DNA of 64,000 bases from an uncultured Clostridia bacterium (GCA_948735595.1 CAPXSA010000028.1:17945-81944), one strand, 5' to 3'. Shown: positions 9,422 to 17,373, counted from the stretch's first letter. Notes: a model not told the origin generated them from the sequence alone. Numbers and translations are program-made.

Positions 9422-9796
9422 TTAATCTAAATTTTGTATACTAACAATTTTAGGTTTTGCTGTAATCATTCCCATTCCTACTTTAAAAAGTACTTTTACA
9501 TTTGGGTGTTCTGAAGTGATTTCCACTTCTCCTCCACCATTTCCCCCCATAACATTGAAATCAACACGATGTTTCCCAGTAGTGGTCGTAGTTGTCATTT
9601 CTTCTCCTACTCCTAACGAACCAACTAGGTTATTATCTAGAAATACTTTTACTGGTACAAGGGCTGCCGTAAGTCCTCCTTCTCTTCTAAAAATAATATT
9701 GGCTGTACCTGTTGTTCCTCCTTCTATTGTTGCTCCACACTTATTACAAAATTTAGCAGTACTATCTATTTCTTCTCCACATTTATTACAAAACAT
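9422..9796 (-). CDS. Zinc-ribbon protein
   Basis: 124 residues. Two CxxC pairs (CNKCGEEI at 3-6 and CNKCGATI at 17-20) form a short zinc ribbon, followed by a Gly/Thr-rich linker and a beta-rich domain (about 30-120) with TTTTTTGKHRVDF resembling PEGA-like or carrier folds. No membrane segment. Start supported by GAAAGGATGAT. The substrate or partner is unknown; the Asn-rich gene follows directly and is probably cotranscribed. Confidence 0.75.
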   Translation of the reverse strand: MFCNKCGEEIDSTAKFCNKCGATIEGGTTGTANIIFRREGGLTAALVPVKVFLDNNLVGSLGVGEEMTTTTTTGKHRVDFNVMGGNGGGEVEITSEHPNVKVLFKVGMGMITAKPKIVSIQNLD

Positions 9797-9821
9797 TTTA
9801 CTATCATCCTTTCTTCTCTAA

Positions 9822-9873
9822 CGGGGACACATTTTTCCCCTTTGCATTTCTTTAGAGACAAACTATGTCCCCG
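9822..9873. repeat. REP-like inverted repeat with GGGGACA ends
   Basis: CGGGGACA (9822-9829) and TGTCCCCG (9866-9873) bracket 36 bases that also hold an internal TTCCCC segment. No T-run follows, so it is not a typical terminator. The sequence resembles palindromes mobilised by REP-associated transposases (similarity from memory). Confidence 0.45.
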
Positions 9874-9877
9874 CCAA

Positions 9878-11458
9878 TTATTCTACACCTAGGTATTCAT
9901 TATATGTTACTTCTCTATCAATGACTTGATCTGCTTTTATATCAATAATTCGATTTGCTACTGTTTGCGTTAATTGATGATCGTGTGATGTAAATAACAT
10001 ATTACCTTTAAACTTTTTCATACCTTCATTTAATGCTGTGATAGACTCCATATCTAAATGGTTAGTTGGCTCATCAAAAATTAAGAAGTTAGCACCTGAT
10101 AGCATTACTTTAGAAAGTACGCATCTCACCTTTTCTCCTCCTGATAAAACATTAACCTTCTTCAAAGCTTCTTCTCCTGAAAATAACATTCTTCCTAAAA
10201 AGCTTCTAACATATGTTTCATCTGGGTCTTTTGAATATTGTCTTAGCCAGTCTGTAATAGATAAATCTGACTCAAATAAATAGTTATTATCTTTTGGAAA
10301 ATAGCTATTGGTAATCGTTGTACCCCAAATGATTTCTCCCTCATCAGGTTCTAATTCCCCCGCTATAATTTGAAATAACGCTGTTTTTGCATTTTCATTA
10401 TCTGCTAAAAATGCAATTTTATCATCTTGTTTTACTGTAAAAGACACATTATTTAATATTTTTTCGCCATTAATTGTTTTAGAAATATTTTTTACCTGCA
10501 AAATTTCCTTTCCCGGCTCTCTATCAGGTTTAAAGTCTACATACGGATATTTTCTATTCGATGGCTTAATTTCATCTAGTTCAATCTTTTCTAATGATTT
10601 CTTACGAGACGTTGCTTGTTTTGATTTCGAAGCATTCGCACTAAATCTAGCAATAAATTCTTGTAATTCTTTAATCTTTTCTTCCTTCTTTTTATTAGCA
10701 TCCTTCATCTGCTTTAAGGCAAGTTGGCTAGATTCATACCAAAAATCATAATTTCCGGGATATATTTTGATTTTTCCAAAGTCTACATCTGCAATATGAG
10801 TACATACTTTATTTAAAAAGTATCTGTCATGTGATACAACAATAACTGTATTTTCAAAATTAATTAAAAATTCCTCCAACCAATTAATACTTTTTAAATC
10901 TAAGTCATTCGTTGGCTCGTCTAGTAACAATATGTCTGGATTTCCAAATAATGCTTGCGCTAAAAGTACTTTTACTTTGTCTTTTGCTTCTAATTCACTC
11001 ATTAATTTATAGTGTTTGTCTGATTCAATTCCTAAGTCATTTAATAATACTGCACCATCTGCTTCTGCATTCCAACCATCTAATTCACTAAATTTTTCTT
11101 CTAGTTTAGCTGCCCTCATTCCATCCGCTTCTGAAAAGTCTGGCTTAGCATATATCTCATCTTTTTCTTTCATAATTTGATATAATTCACTATTTCCCAT
11201 GATGACAGTATCCATAACAGTATATTGCTCAAAAGCAAAGTGATCTTGTTTTAATACAGAAATTCTTTCATTTTTTTCTTTAGATACTTCACCTTTACTT
11301 GCTTCTATTTCTCCTGATAATACTTTTAAAAAAGTAGATTTTCCAGCCCCATTTGCTCCAATAATTCCATAACAACATTCTTTATTGAATTTAATATTTA
11401 CATCTTCAAATAATGTTCTTTTTCCAAATCGAACTGTTACACCTGTTGCAGTAAGCAT
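9878..11458 (-). CDS. ABC-F family ATPase (YbiT/YkpA-like)
   Basis: 526 residues, two fused ATPase domains without membrane segments. Domain 1 has GANGAGKST (about 37) and LLLDEPTNDLD; domain 2 has LSGGEKVRCVLSKVM and LIFDEPTNHLD. The second Walker A is degenerate (ADNENAKTA) and the first signature reads SELEAKDKV instead of LSGGQ, a pattern known from the YkpA/YbiT branch. ABC-F proteins act on the ribosomal E site in translation control or antibiotic protection. A Lys-rich linker joins the domains (about 250-290). Not an exporter. Confidence 0.92.
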   Translation of the reverse strand: MLTATGVTVRFGKRTLFEDVNIKFNKECCYGIIGANGAGKSTFLKVLSGEIEASKGEVSKEKNERISVLKQDHFAFEQYTVMDTVIMGNSELYQIMKEKDEIYAKPDFSEADGMRAAKLEEKFSELDGWNAEADGAVLLNDLGIESDKHYKLMSELEAKDKVKVLLAQALFGNPDILLLDEPTNDLDLKSINWLEEFLINFENTVIVVSHDRYFLNKVCTHIADVDFGKIKIYPGNYDFWYESSQLALKQMKDANKKKEEKIKELQEFIARFSANASKSKQATSRKKSLEKIELDEIKPSNRKYPYVDFKPDREPGKEILQVKNISKTINGEKILNNVSFTVKQDDKIAFLADNENAKTALFQIIAGELEPDEGEIIWGTTITNSYFPKDNNYLFESDLSITDWLRQYSKDPDETYVRSFLGRMLFSGEEALKKVNVLSGGEKVRCVLSKVMLSGANFLIFDEPTNHLDMESITALNEGMKKFKGNMLFTSHDHQLTQTVANRIIDIKADQVIDREVTYNEYLGVE

Positions 11459-11524
11459 TTTGTTCCCTCCTTTTGAAATTCTTTCGTCACATTATATCAT
11501 ACAAAAGCCAATATGGCTAGAGAA

Positions 11525-11567
11525 AAAAATACAATCTATTATTTTTCATAATAAATTGTATTTTTTC
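11525..11567. terminator. Bidirectional hairpin terminator
   Basis: AATACAATCTATTAT pairs with ATAATAAATTGTATT around a short loop, with T-runs on both sides. It ends the DUF378 transcript on the minus strand. Confidence 0.8.
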
Positions 11568-11570
11568 TTG

Positions 11571-11759
11571 TTATTTATCAAATAATATTTTTATAGCCCA
11601 TAGCCCTGAAATTCCAACTAGTATATAAATAATTTTACTGATGATGGAACCTACTCCAAATAGAGCATCTACTATATTATAATTGAAAATTCCAATAATG
11701 CCCCATACAATAGCACCTATAATGATTAAGACTAGTGCAATTTTATCTATTACCTTCAT
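11571..11759 (-). CDS. DUF378 small membrane protein
   Basis: 62 residues with two hydrophobic helices (about 3-22 and 38-58), the IGAIVWGIIGIFNYNIVDALFG pattern of the DUF378 family in shortened form GAIVWGIIGIF and a YILVGISGLWAI helix. Start chosen at the ATG preceded by AAGGAGGT; an upstream TTG in frame overlaps that ribosome site and is less likely. Function of the family is unknown; it would sit in the cytoplasmic membrane. Confidence 0.8.
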   Translation of the reverse strand: MKVIDKIALVLIIIGAIVWGIIGIFNYNIVDALFGVGSIISKIIYILVGISGLWAIKILFDK

Positions 11760-11820
11760 TACATATACCTCCTTCAAATAAAAATTTGATTCTTTGTTAG
11801 TATACGTATTTTTTTAACTT

Positions 11821-12771
11821 TTATCTTAGCATATCCTTTTTATTAAGCCATATAGTTGCTATAATTGCTATGATAATGGAAAATGCCAAAATAATTGGAA
11901 ATCCCCACGGATTTTCTTGAAGTGGTACTGGCACATTCATTCCCCAATAACTGGCAACCATGGTAGGAATTGCTAGAATAATGGTAATCGATGTTAAATA
12001 TTTCATGACTCTATTTAGATTATTTGATATAATAGAAGCATAAGCATCCATCGTTCCATTTAAAATATCACTATATATTTTTGCCATTTCAATAGCTTGT
12101 TTATTTTCAATAATAGAATCTTCTAAAATATCTTCATCTTCTTCATAAAGCTTAATGATTTTTCCTCTCATCGTTTTTTCCATAACTACTTCATTAGATT
12201 TTAGAGAAGTAGTAAAGTACACCAAGCTTTTTTCTAAACTTAATAATTTTAACAATTCTTTATTTTTCATAGAGTCTTTTAAAACTGATTCTGCAATTTC
12301 TGTTTCTTTATTGATTTTCTTTAATAAAGTTAAATATAGAGAAGAATTTGCGTATAATAATTGTAATAAAAATCTGCTCTTCTTGTAAGTAATAATATTT
12401 TTCATTTTACTTTTCGTGATGTCTTGAATAATGGAATTTTGTTTTAAAGAAACGGTAATAAAATAATCATCTCTTACAAAAATAATTCCAATTGGCATAG
12501 TACTATAAATCATACTATCCCCATCTTTTTCTCGAATTGGAACATCCACAATAAATAAAATCGTATTATCCTCATCTTCTATATCAATTCTAGCTTTTTC
12601 CTCCGAATCTAGTGCATAACGAATAAAGTCCTCTTGTATATTAATCTTTTCACAGACTGTTTTGATTTCACTTTCGGTCGGGGCTATCATGTTAATCCAA
12701 TTTCCTTTTTCATATTCTGTGGTCTTCTTTGTTTCATTTGTTTTCAAATCTGTTTGATATATTTCTAACAT
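11821..12771 (-). CDS. corA: CorA-family divalent cation transporter
   Basis: 316 residues: acidic N-terminal cytosolic domain, long helical stalk (about 140-250) and two C-terminal membrane helices. The pore signature appears as YWGMNVPVP between the helices, the CorA GMN motif. CorA forms homopentameric Mg2+/Co2+ channels. The start at 12771 (MLEIYQTD) is favoured because AAGGGGTGAT lies 4-6 bases before it; a GTG three codons earlier overlaps that site. Confidence 0.92.
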   Translation of the reverse strand: MLEIYQTDLKTNETKKTTEYEKGNWINMIAPTESEIKTVCEKINIQEDFIRYALDSEEKARIDIEDEDNTILFIVDVPIREKDGDSMIYSTMPIGIIFVRDDYFITVSLKQNSIIQDITKSKMKNIITYKKSRFLLQLLYANSSLYLTLLKKINKETEIAESVLKDSMKNKELLKLLSLEKSLVYFTTSLKSNEVVMEKTMRGKIIKLYEEDEDILEDSIIENKQAIEMAKIYSDILNGTMDAYASIISNNLNRVMKYLTSITIILAIPTMVASYWGMNVPVPLQENPWGFPIILAFSIIIAIIATIWLNKKDMLR

Positions 12772-12838
12772 AATAATCACCCCTTCTTTTTTATTGTACT
12801 ACTTTCTGGATTAGGTAGCAATATTTTTTTAAAATCTC

Positions 12839-12868
12839 TTGACAAAAGTGGCGCATGCACCTTATAAT
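12839..12868 (+). promoter_or_regulatory. Promoter of the split tRNA-Lys gene
   Basis: TTGACA (12839-12844), 18-base spacer, TATAAT (12863-12868), 17 bases upstream of the tRNA 5' end. Confidence 0.85.
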
Positions 12869-12885
12869 AAGTATTGTACATTTAT

Positions 12886-12925
12886 GCGCTATTAGCTCAG
12901 TTGGTAGAGCAGCAGACTCTTAATC
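12886..12925 (+). pseudogene. tRNA-Lys(CUU), 5' half (interrupted gene)
   Basis: GCGCTAT acceptor strand, D arm with AGTTGGTA, the 5' anticodon stem and the full anticodon loop CTCTTAA (anticodon CTT), then TC. It matches tRNA positions 1-40 and stops there. Positions 30-76 reappear at 20321-20367; joining the two at the shared 11 bases gives a complete cloverleaf with a seven-pair acceptor stem. The gene is therefore split by the integrative element. Confidence 0.93.
12915..12925 (+). repeat. attL core (11-bp direct repeat)
   Basis: GACTCTTAATC, identical to 20321-20331, is the duplicated crossover region. It equals the tRNA anticodon loop plus two stem bases on each side. Confidence 0.9.
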
Positions 12926-12941
12926 ATATTGTGTATAAAAG

Positions 12942-13083
12942 ATAATCATACGTTGTTGTAAAATCTCAAAACCGTTGCAGTAAGCAAGTTTTGAGATTTT
13001 GTGTTTTTTATTTAGTCAACCTGTTGCCTCTCAAATCATACTTTGCCTTTGTGAGGTTGTTTATTGACAATCATACTTTGCAA
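12942..13083 (+). repeat. Left-end integrase arm-type sites (AATCATAC[G/T]TTG, three copies)
   Basis: Copies begin near 12943, 13036 and 13071; a fourth lies at the right end (20211). Repeats at both ends just inside the core sites are the expected layout of integrase arm-binding sites. Confidence 0.7.
12960..13000 (+). terminator. Strong hairpin terminator inside the left end
   Basis: A perfect 12-bp stem (AAAATCTCAAAA / TTTTGAGATTTT) followed by GTGTTTTTT. It would stop transcripts that start at the tRNA promoter, before the integrase gene. Confidence 0.8.
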
Positions 13084-13123
13084 TTATATAATTCAAAATA
13101 AGAAAAAAGTGAGGGAAAAAATT

Positions 13124-14203
13124 ATGGCAAATTTAACCAAAAGACCAAGTGAAAGAAAAGAAGGAATTACAGCAAGACCAATTGTCCTAAAAGGCAAAGG
13201 GGAGAGAAATGCAATGACCACTAAAATTACAACAGTTCAAAAGGAATTTTTAATTGAGCAAGAAGTAAAAGGAAACTCAAAAGACACATTGAAATATTAT
13301 AGAAGTTCATTTAAACAAATGAACAGATTTATTGCAAAGCAAGAACTAGCAGACCAATTTCCAAAAGGTGCAACAGATGAGGCAATTGTAAAAGCAGGAG
13401 AACAAATGCCTTTAGGTGTATTGCTAGATAAAGATTTCGAAGTTAGTTTCAAAAGGCATTTAGAGGAACAAGGTTGCAATCCTAGAACAGTAAACACTTA
13501 TTTCAGAGCATACAGAGCCTTTGCATACTATTGTATGGAAGAGGGTTGGATACCTTTAAGAAAAATAAGCATAAAAACAAGTAAAGCACCAATTAAACAA
13601 GTATATTCAGAAGAAGAATTAAAGAAACTATTAAAAAAGCCAAAGACAAGTGATTTCACAGAATACAGAAACTGGGTAATTGTAAATTATATGTTAGCAA
13701 CTGGAAACAGGCTAAGTTCAATAGTTGCATTAAATATTGAGGATATAGACCTAGAAAATGGTTACATAAATGTAAATGTACAAAAAAATAAAAAGCCTGT
13801 TACAATTCCACTTGTTAAGCAAATGAGAAGAATTTTAAAAGAATATATTGCACTCTACAGAAACCTAGAGGAAAACGAAGATTTAAGCTCAACAGACCCC
13901 TTATTTTGCAACAGGTTTGGGGAAAGATTGACAGCAGATGGGCTAATCAATGCAATTGCAAGATACAATCAAAGAAGAGAAGTTACAAAAACATCAATTC
14001 ACTTATTTAGGCATACCTTTGCTAAAAGCTGGATTTTAAGTGGTGGAGATTTATTCAGCTTACAAAAAATGTTAGGACACTCTTCACTAGAAATGGTTAG
14101 AAACTATGCAAATTTATATTCAAAAGATATAAAAGATAAAGCAGAAGAATTTTCTTTTTTATCAAATACAAGGAGAACAACTGGAAAAACATTAAAAATT
14201 TAA
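13124..14203 (+). CDS. Tyrosine recombinase (integrase of the element)
   Basis: 359 residues. An N-terminal SAM-like core-binding domain (about 35-150) is followed by a catalytic domain with Arg in ATGNRLSSI, HLFRHTFA, LGHSS and the nucleophile Tyr in MVRNYANLYS. It lies next to attL with arm-type repeats upstream, so it probably drives integration and excision at the tRNA-Lys anticodon loop. ATG at 13124 is preferred over the ATG at 13064 because GTGAGGG precedes it and the upstream stretch overlaps an arm-type repeat. Confidence 0.93.
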   Translation: MANLTKRPSERKEGITARPIVLKGKGERNAMTTKITTVQKEFLIEQEVKGNSKDTLKYYRSSFKQMNRFIAKQELADQFPKGATDEAIVKAGEQMPLGVLLDKDFEVSFKRHLEEQGCNPRTVNTYFRAYRAFAYYCMEEGWIPLRKISIKTSKAPIKQVYSEEELKKLLKKPKTSDFTEYRNWVIVNYMLATGNRLSSIVALNIEDIDLENGYINVNVQKNKKPVTIPLVKQMRRILKEYIALYRNLEENEDLSSTDPLFCNRFGERLTADGLINAIARYNQRREVTKTSIHLFRHTFAKSWILSGGDLFSLQKMLGHSSLEMVRNYANLYSKDIKDKAEEFSFLSNTRRTTGKTLKI

Positions 14204-14411
14204 AAATTAAAGTTTTGATTTTTAGTCCAAATTGTACTATAATTTAATTAAAGAAAAAATTAAAAATCTACTCTCCATTTTGAGAGTATTATATATAAAA
14301 TGAGAGAAAAAATCTAATTATGATTTTAAAAAAATTGTCTTTGGATTTTTACTCTCTTTTTCTTTAAATTTAAAGAGTAAAAATTTTTAATATTTTGGAG
14401 GAAAAAAGCAA

Positions 14412-14612
14412 ATGGAAAATGAAAAACTAAGGACAGAAGTAAAAGAAATAAATAAACAAGATAATGTAAGTTTTAAATATTTTGCAAAAAAAATAGGTTT
14501 AAAAAATAATTCTTTTTATAATTTTTTAAGTGGTGCAAAGGGTATTTCTGTAGAAAAACAAGAATTACTAAAAAAAGAATTAAGGAGGTTTCAAGATAAA
14601 TGTATTTTATGA
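14412..14612 (+). CDS. Small helix-turn-helix-like protein
   Basis: 66 residues, basic, preceded by TTTTGGAGGAAAAAAGC. The segment FKYFAKKIGLKNNSFYNFLSG reads as a helix-turn-helix (shortened: FAKKIGLKNNSFYNFL) as in small regulators or excisionases. It overlaps the next gene by 13 bases. The 200-base leader upstream holds ACTCTC/GAGAGT and TTTTTACTCT/AGAGTAAAAA inverted repeats, possible regulatory structures. A regulatory or excisionase role is inference. Confidence 0.6.
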   Translation: MENEKLRTEVKEINKQDNVSFKYFAKKIGLKNNSFYNFLSGAKGISVEKQELLKKELRRFQDKCIL

Positions 14613-14863
14613 ATATGTTACAACCAAAAATGACTTGTGAAAAAACAATTCATTTACTTAATTATACCAAACAAGAAATAATAAAAGAAAAGAATAAATT
14701 AAAAGCAGATACAGAACATAAAATTGAAAATTCTGCAAAGCTACAGTTTTTGGCAAGTTTATATTCAGATTGTATAACTGCAATTCAAGAATTAGAAGAA
14801 TTGCAAACCTACAGTATGGAACAGATACAAAAGGAAAGAGGTAAAATAGATTTTTTATTATAA
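14600..14863 (+). CDS. Hypothetical helical protein of the element
   Basis: 87 residues, mostly charged helices (TKQEIIKEKNKLKADTEHK, AIQELEELQTYSMEQIQKE), with no recognised domain. The AAGGAGG site lies inside the end of the preceding gene, and the 13-base overlap suggests translational coupling. An in-frame ATG at 14609 is an alternative start. No function can be assigned. Confidence 0.6.
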   Translation: MYFMNMLQPKMTCEKTIHLLNYTKQEIIKEKNKLKADTEHKIENSAKLQFLASLYSDCITAIQELEELQTYSMEQIQKERGKIDFLL

Positions 14864-15133
14864 AATATGAAGGGGGATAGTTTTGTGAAAAATAATTTTT
14901 ATTTATATATTTTTTGTTTTCCCTCATAAATAGAAACAGTGAAAACAAAAATATTGATTTTATTTTTTGCAAAAATACATTCCCAAAAAAGAGAGAATAA
15001 TATTATTAACTTAAATTATTATTTAATTAAATAATAATTTAAAATAATAATATATACGTGGATAAAATGTAGAAAACTCACAAGAAAAAAATAAATGAAA
15101 ATAAAAAAATTAAAAGAAAAAAGGAGAGAAATT

Positions 15134-15826
15134 ATGCCAAAGTTTATATATAATACTCCATTGGCTTTAATCAATAAAAAGCCAAAAGGAGAGCAGATGA
15201 CAGAAAATGGATATGGATTTTATATGTTCCCAAGTTTAGTGTTTATTTATGCTTGCAGGGCTTTAAATTTAAGAGAATTAAAACTTTATTTAGCAATTAG
15301 TGGACAAGCAGAAAAAGACAGTTTAGGAAAGCCTTGTAAATGGGCAGTCAAGCACTATTGCGAAATAGCAAACATAAAATCAAATCATTATTCAGAAGTT
15401 TTGCAAGGTTTATGTGAAAAAGGTTTTATCATACATAATAATTTTGAATCAATTGAAGTTTTATATCCCATTTCAGAAAATGAGTATCTTACACCAACTG
15501 GAACAATAAAAAAAGTCAGCTATTTCCCAAATAAGGAAAATGCAAGCAACCAAGCCAATTCCTCAATTGGGAAAAGTGCCAACCAAGCAGAAGGACAAGC
15601 ATTTTCCCAAAATAAGGAAGAACTAAAAACAGAAATGGGAAATTATAATTCCAATTTTAGTAATGATAATTCCCAAATCAAGGCTAATAATAAAGAAATA
15701 AATAATTTAATAAATAATTCTAATAAAGACAAAGAAGGAAGTAAACCTTCCCAAAAATGGGAAGGTTTAGAGGAAGAGGAAAAAAAGCAAGAGGATTTTG
15801 CCTTCTCCATAAAAGACCTTTTATAA
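15134..15826 (+). CDS. Replication-initiator-like winged-helix protein of the element
   Basis: 230 residues. The N-terminal 120 contain a predicted winged helix (LNLRELKLYLAISGQ, KHYCEIANIKSNHYSEVLQGL, EKGFIIHNN), as in replication initiators and DnaD-N-like proteins of plasmids. The C-terminal 100 residues are Asn/Ser/Lys-rich and low complexity, encoded by repeated palindromes resembling iterons. Origins inside the rep gene are known for some plasmid initiator families. Start chosen at ATG 15134 after AAAGGAGAG. A replication role is inferred and a regulator remains possible. Confidence 0.55.
   Translation: MPKFIYNTPLALINKKPKGEQMTENGYGFYMFPSLVFIYACRALNLRELKLYLAISGQAEKDSLGKPCKWAVKHYCEIANIKSNHYSEVLQGLCEKGFIIHNNFESIEVLYPISENEYLTPTGTIKKVSYFPNKENASNQANSSIGKSANQAEGQAFSQNKEELKTEMGNYNSNFSNDNSQIKANNKEINNLINNSNKDKEGSKPSQKWEGLEEEEKKQEDFAFSIKDLL
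15523..15765. repeat. Iteron-like palindromes within the rep-like gene
   Basis: Six copies of a TTCCCAnnnnnGGAA-type motif begin near 15523, 15559, 15603, 15635, 15669 and 15746; the last is a perfect CCTTCCCA/TGGGAAGG palindrome. The related TTCCCATTTTAGGAA occurs twice near 18690 and 18946. Confidence 0.6.
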
Positions 15827-15827
15827 C

Positions 15828-15863
15828 CCCAATGTAACACAATACATATTTTGTTACATTGGG
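15828..15863. terminator. Hairpin after the rep-like gene
   Basis: CCCAATGTAACA (15828-15839) pairs with TGTTACATTGGG (15852-15863). The arms contain the TGTAACA motif that recurs in the next promoter, so it may also bind a regulator. Confidence 0.6.
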
Positions 15864-15929
15864 TAAAGTCTACGTTTTCGTTGGTACAACTGCATTAGCA
15901 AGATTTTAGCAAAAAAGAATTTTAGCAAA

Positions 15930-15972
15930 TGTAACAAAATGTATTGACAAGTTACATTTAATGTATTATAAT
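15930..15972 (+). promoter_or_regulatory. Promoter of the second recombinase with an inverted repeat across the -35
   Basis: TTGACA (15944-15949), 17-base spacer, TATAAT (15967-15972). TGTAAC (15930-15935) and GTTACA (15951-15956) flank the -35 hexamer, as an operator would. Confidence 0.75.
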
Positions 15973-16006
15973 TGGTGCATAAAATGAATCAAAGGAGAGT
16001 TAAAAA

Positions 16007-16567
16007 ATGAATTTTGTGCAACCAATTAGAGAGCCATCAAAAATTGAAGAAATGAAAAGAGAATTGAAAAAGACTGGAACAAGGGATTACTTACTATTCT
16101 ATATGGGAATAAACACAGGACTTAGGATTTCAGACATAATCAAGTTAAAAGTGAAAGATATTTTAAACTCAGATAGAACAATGAAAACCCATATTGATAT
16201 AATTGAGGAAAAAACAGAAAAGAAAAAGAAATTTAAGATAAACAATGGACTTGTGGAAGAATTAAAGCAATTTACTTTAAATATGGATTTTGAAGATTAC
16301 ATTTTTCAAAGTAGAAAAGGAAATAATCAACCAATTACAAGAGTTCAAGCCTACAGAATTTTAAATAATGCAGGAGAGAAAATAGGACTTGAGGAAATAG
16401 GAACTCATACATTAAGGAAAACTTTTGGGTATCACTTTTACCAACAAACTAAAGATGTAGCATTGTTACAAGAATTATTTAATCATTCTGCTCCAAGTGT
16501 TACTTTGAGATATATTGGAATAAATCAAGATAAAATTGACCAAGCCTATGATAATTTTAGTTTATAA
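16007..16567 (+). CDS. Short tyrosine recombinase (catalytic domain only)
   Basis: 186 residues, close to the bare catalytic domain. Motifs: GINTGLRISDI (first Arg), GTHTLRKTFG (His-x-x-Arg), LFNHSAPSVTLRYIGI (His and the nucleophile Tyr). It lacks the N-terminal core-binding domain of the larger recombinase in this element. Such short recombinases occur on Gram-positive plasmids as resolvases or integrases. Its probable role is multimer resolution or a second recombination site; this is inference. It is expressed from its own promoter with an operator-like repeat. Confidence 0.85.
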   Translation: MNFVQPIREPSKIEEMKRELKKTGTRDYLLFYMGINTGLRISDIIKLKVKDILNSDRTMKTHIDIIEEKTEKKKKFKINNGLVEELKQFTLNMDFEDYIFQSRKGNNQPITRVQAYRILNNAGEKIGLEEIGTHTLRKTFGYHFYQQTKDVALLQELFNHSAPSVTLRYIGINQDKIDQAYDNFSL

Positions 16568-16572
16568 TAAAT

Positions 16573-16609
16573 TAAGAACTTGTTAAAAGCTAACAATAAC
16601 AAGTTCTTA
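16573..16609. terminator. Terminator between convergent genes
   Basis: TAAGAACTTGTTA and TAACAAGTTCTTA form a perfect 13-bp stem with an 11-base loop. Confidence 0.85.
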
Positions 16610-16615
16610 TTCTAA

Positions 16616-16807
16616 TTATTTACTTTTTATTTCTTTTATATCTTCCATATCCATATTTTGGATTGCAAATTTAATCATACAATTTACAACATAATTATAT
16701 GACTTTTTGCTTTTCTTTGATAATTTATCAATTATTTCAAAGTCATTTTCATCAACTCTAATTGAAAAAGGTACTTTGTTTATACCACTTGGAATTTTGA
16801 AAGCCAT
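16616..16807 (-). CDS. Ribbon-helix-helix protein (CopG/Arc type), copy 1
   Basis: 63 residues. The pattern KVPFSIRVDENDFEIIDKL then SKKSYNYVVNCMIKFAI matches a beta strand plus two helices of ribbon-helix-helix DNA-binding proteins. The ATG at 16807 follows AAAGGTGGTG. A close paralogue is encoded at 17106-17267, with the same MxFKxPxGIxKVP start. Likely a dimeric repressor or copy-control protein; the TGTAACA repeats are candidate sites but nothing ties them directly. Confidence 0.7.
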   Translation of the reverse strand: MAFKIPSGINKVPFSIRVDENDFEIIDKLSKKSKKSYNYVVNCMIKFAIQNMDMEDIKEIKSK

Positions 16808-16909
16808 AATTTGCACCACCTTTAAACCATTTTTAGTTTATTAGTATTGTACATTTAAGGGCAAAATATGTATAGTTTATAAATCAAACCATAAAATAAA
16901 CCAAATCTA

Positions 16910-16938
16910 TTGAAAAAAACTTTTTAATACTATATAAT
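16910..16938 (+). promoter_or_regulatory. Promoter of the 45-residue membrane protein gene
   Basis: TTGAAA (16910-16915), 17-base spacer, TATAAT (16933-16938), then AGGGGG before the start at 16959. Confidence 0.7.
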
Positions 16939-16958
16939 CTTTGCAGGGGGAAACAAAA

Positions 16959-17096
16959 ATGGTTTCATTGTATAGTATAGATTGGGCAGAATTAACCACC
17001 TTTGAAAAGTGGTTTACAATTGTATTTTTCATAATTTTAATCATAAGTGCCATAATTGCTTATTTTTATGAAAAGCACAAGGAAAAAGAGGAATAA
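16959..17096 (+). CDS. Small single-pass membrane protein
   Basis: 45 residues: MVSLYSIDWAEL, a hydrophobic helix (about 19-37, FTIVFFIILIISAIIAYF) and a charged tail EKHKEKEE. Supported by a consensus promoter and a purine-rich ribosome site (GCAGGGGGAAAC). It lies between two paralogous minus-strand ribbon-helix-helix genes. Size and shape fit small hydrophobic toxins or membrane modulators, but nothing in the sequence decides this. Confidence 0.6.
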   Translation: MVSLYSIDWAELTTFEKWFTIVFFIILIISAIIAYFYEKHKEKEE

Positions 17097-17105
17097 AAAG
17101 TCCCC

Positions 17106-17267
17106 TTAATCCATATTTTCAATTGAATACCTTATCATAGCACACACAACCTCATTAAGGGATTTTTTACTTTCCTCTGCTATCTTCTCTATAATTTGGT
17201 AATCTGTTTCCTCAACTCTAATTGTCATTGGTACTTTTGAGATACCCTTTGGCATTTTAAAGCCCAT
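17106..17267 (-). CDS. Ribbon-helix-helix protein, copy 2
   Basis: 53 residues, not previously separated because of its size: MGFKMPKGISKVPMTIRV followed by a helical pair ending YSIENMD. It aligns along its whole length with the protein encoded at 16616-16807, sharing FK-P-GI-KVP, IRV, SKKS and the terminal NMD. The ribosome site TAGGTGGTGAG has the same form as in copy 1. The pair arose by duplication within the element or its ancestor. Confidence 0.65.
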   Translation of the reverse strand: MGFKMPKGISKVPMTIRVEETDYQIIEKIAEESKKSLNEVVCAMIRYSIENMD

Positions 17268-17373
17268 ATTTCTCACCACCTATTTATAAAATGTTTCTAA
17301 AATCAAAGCAATTTTATAATTTTTAGAGAAGATAGTATATTTCTAATATGTTTCATAAAGTGAATTAAATTAG

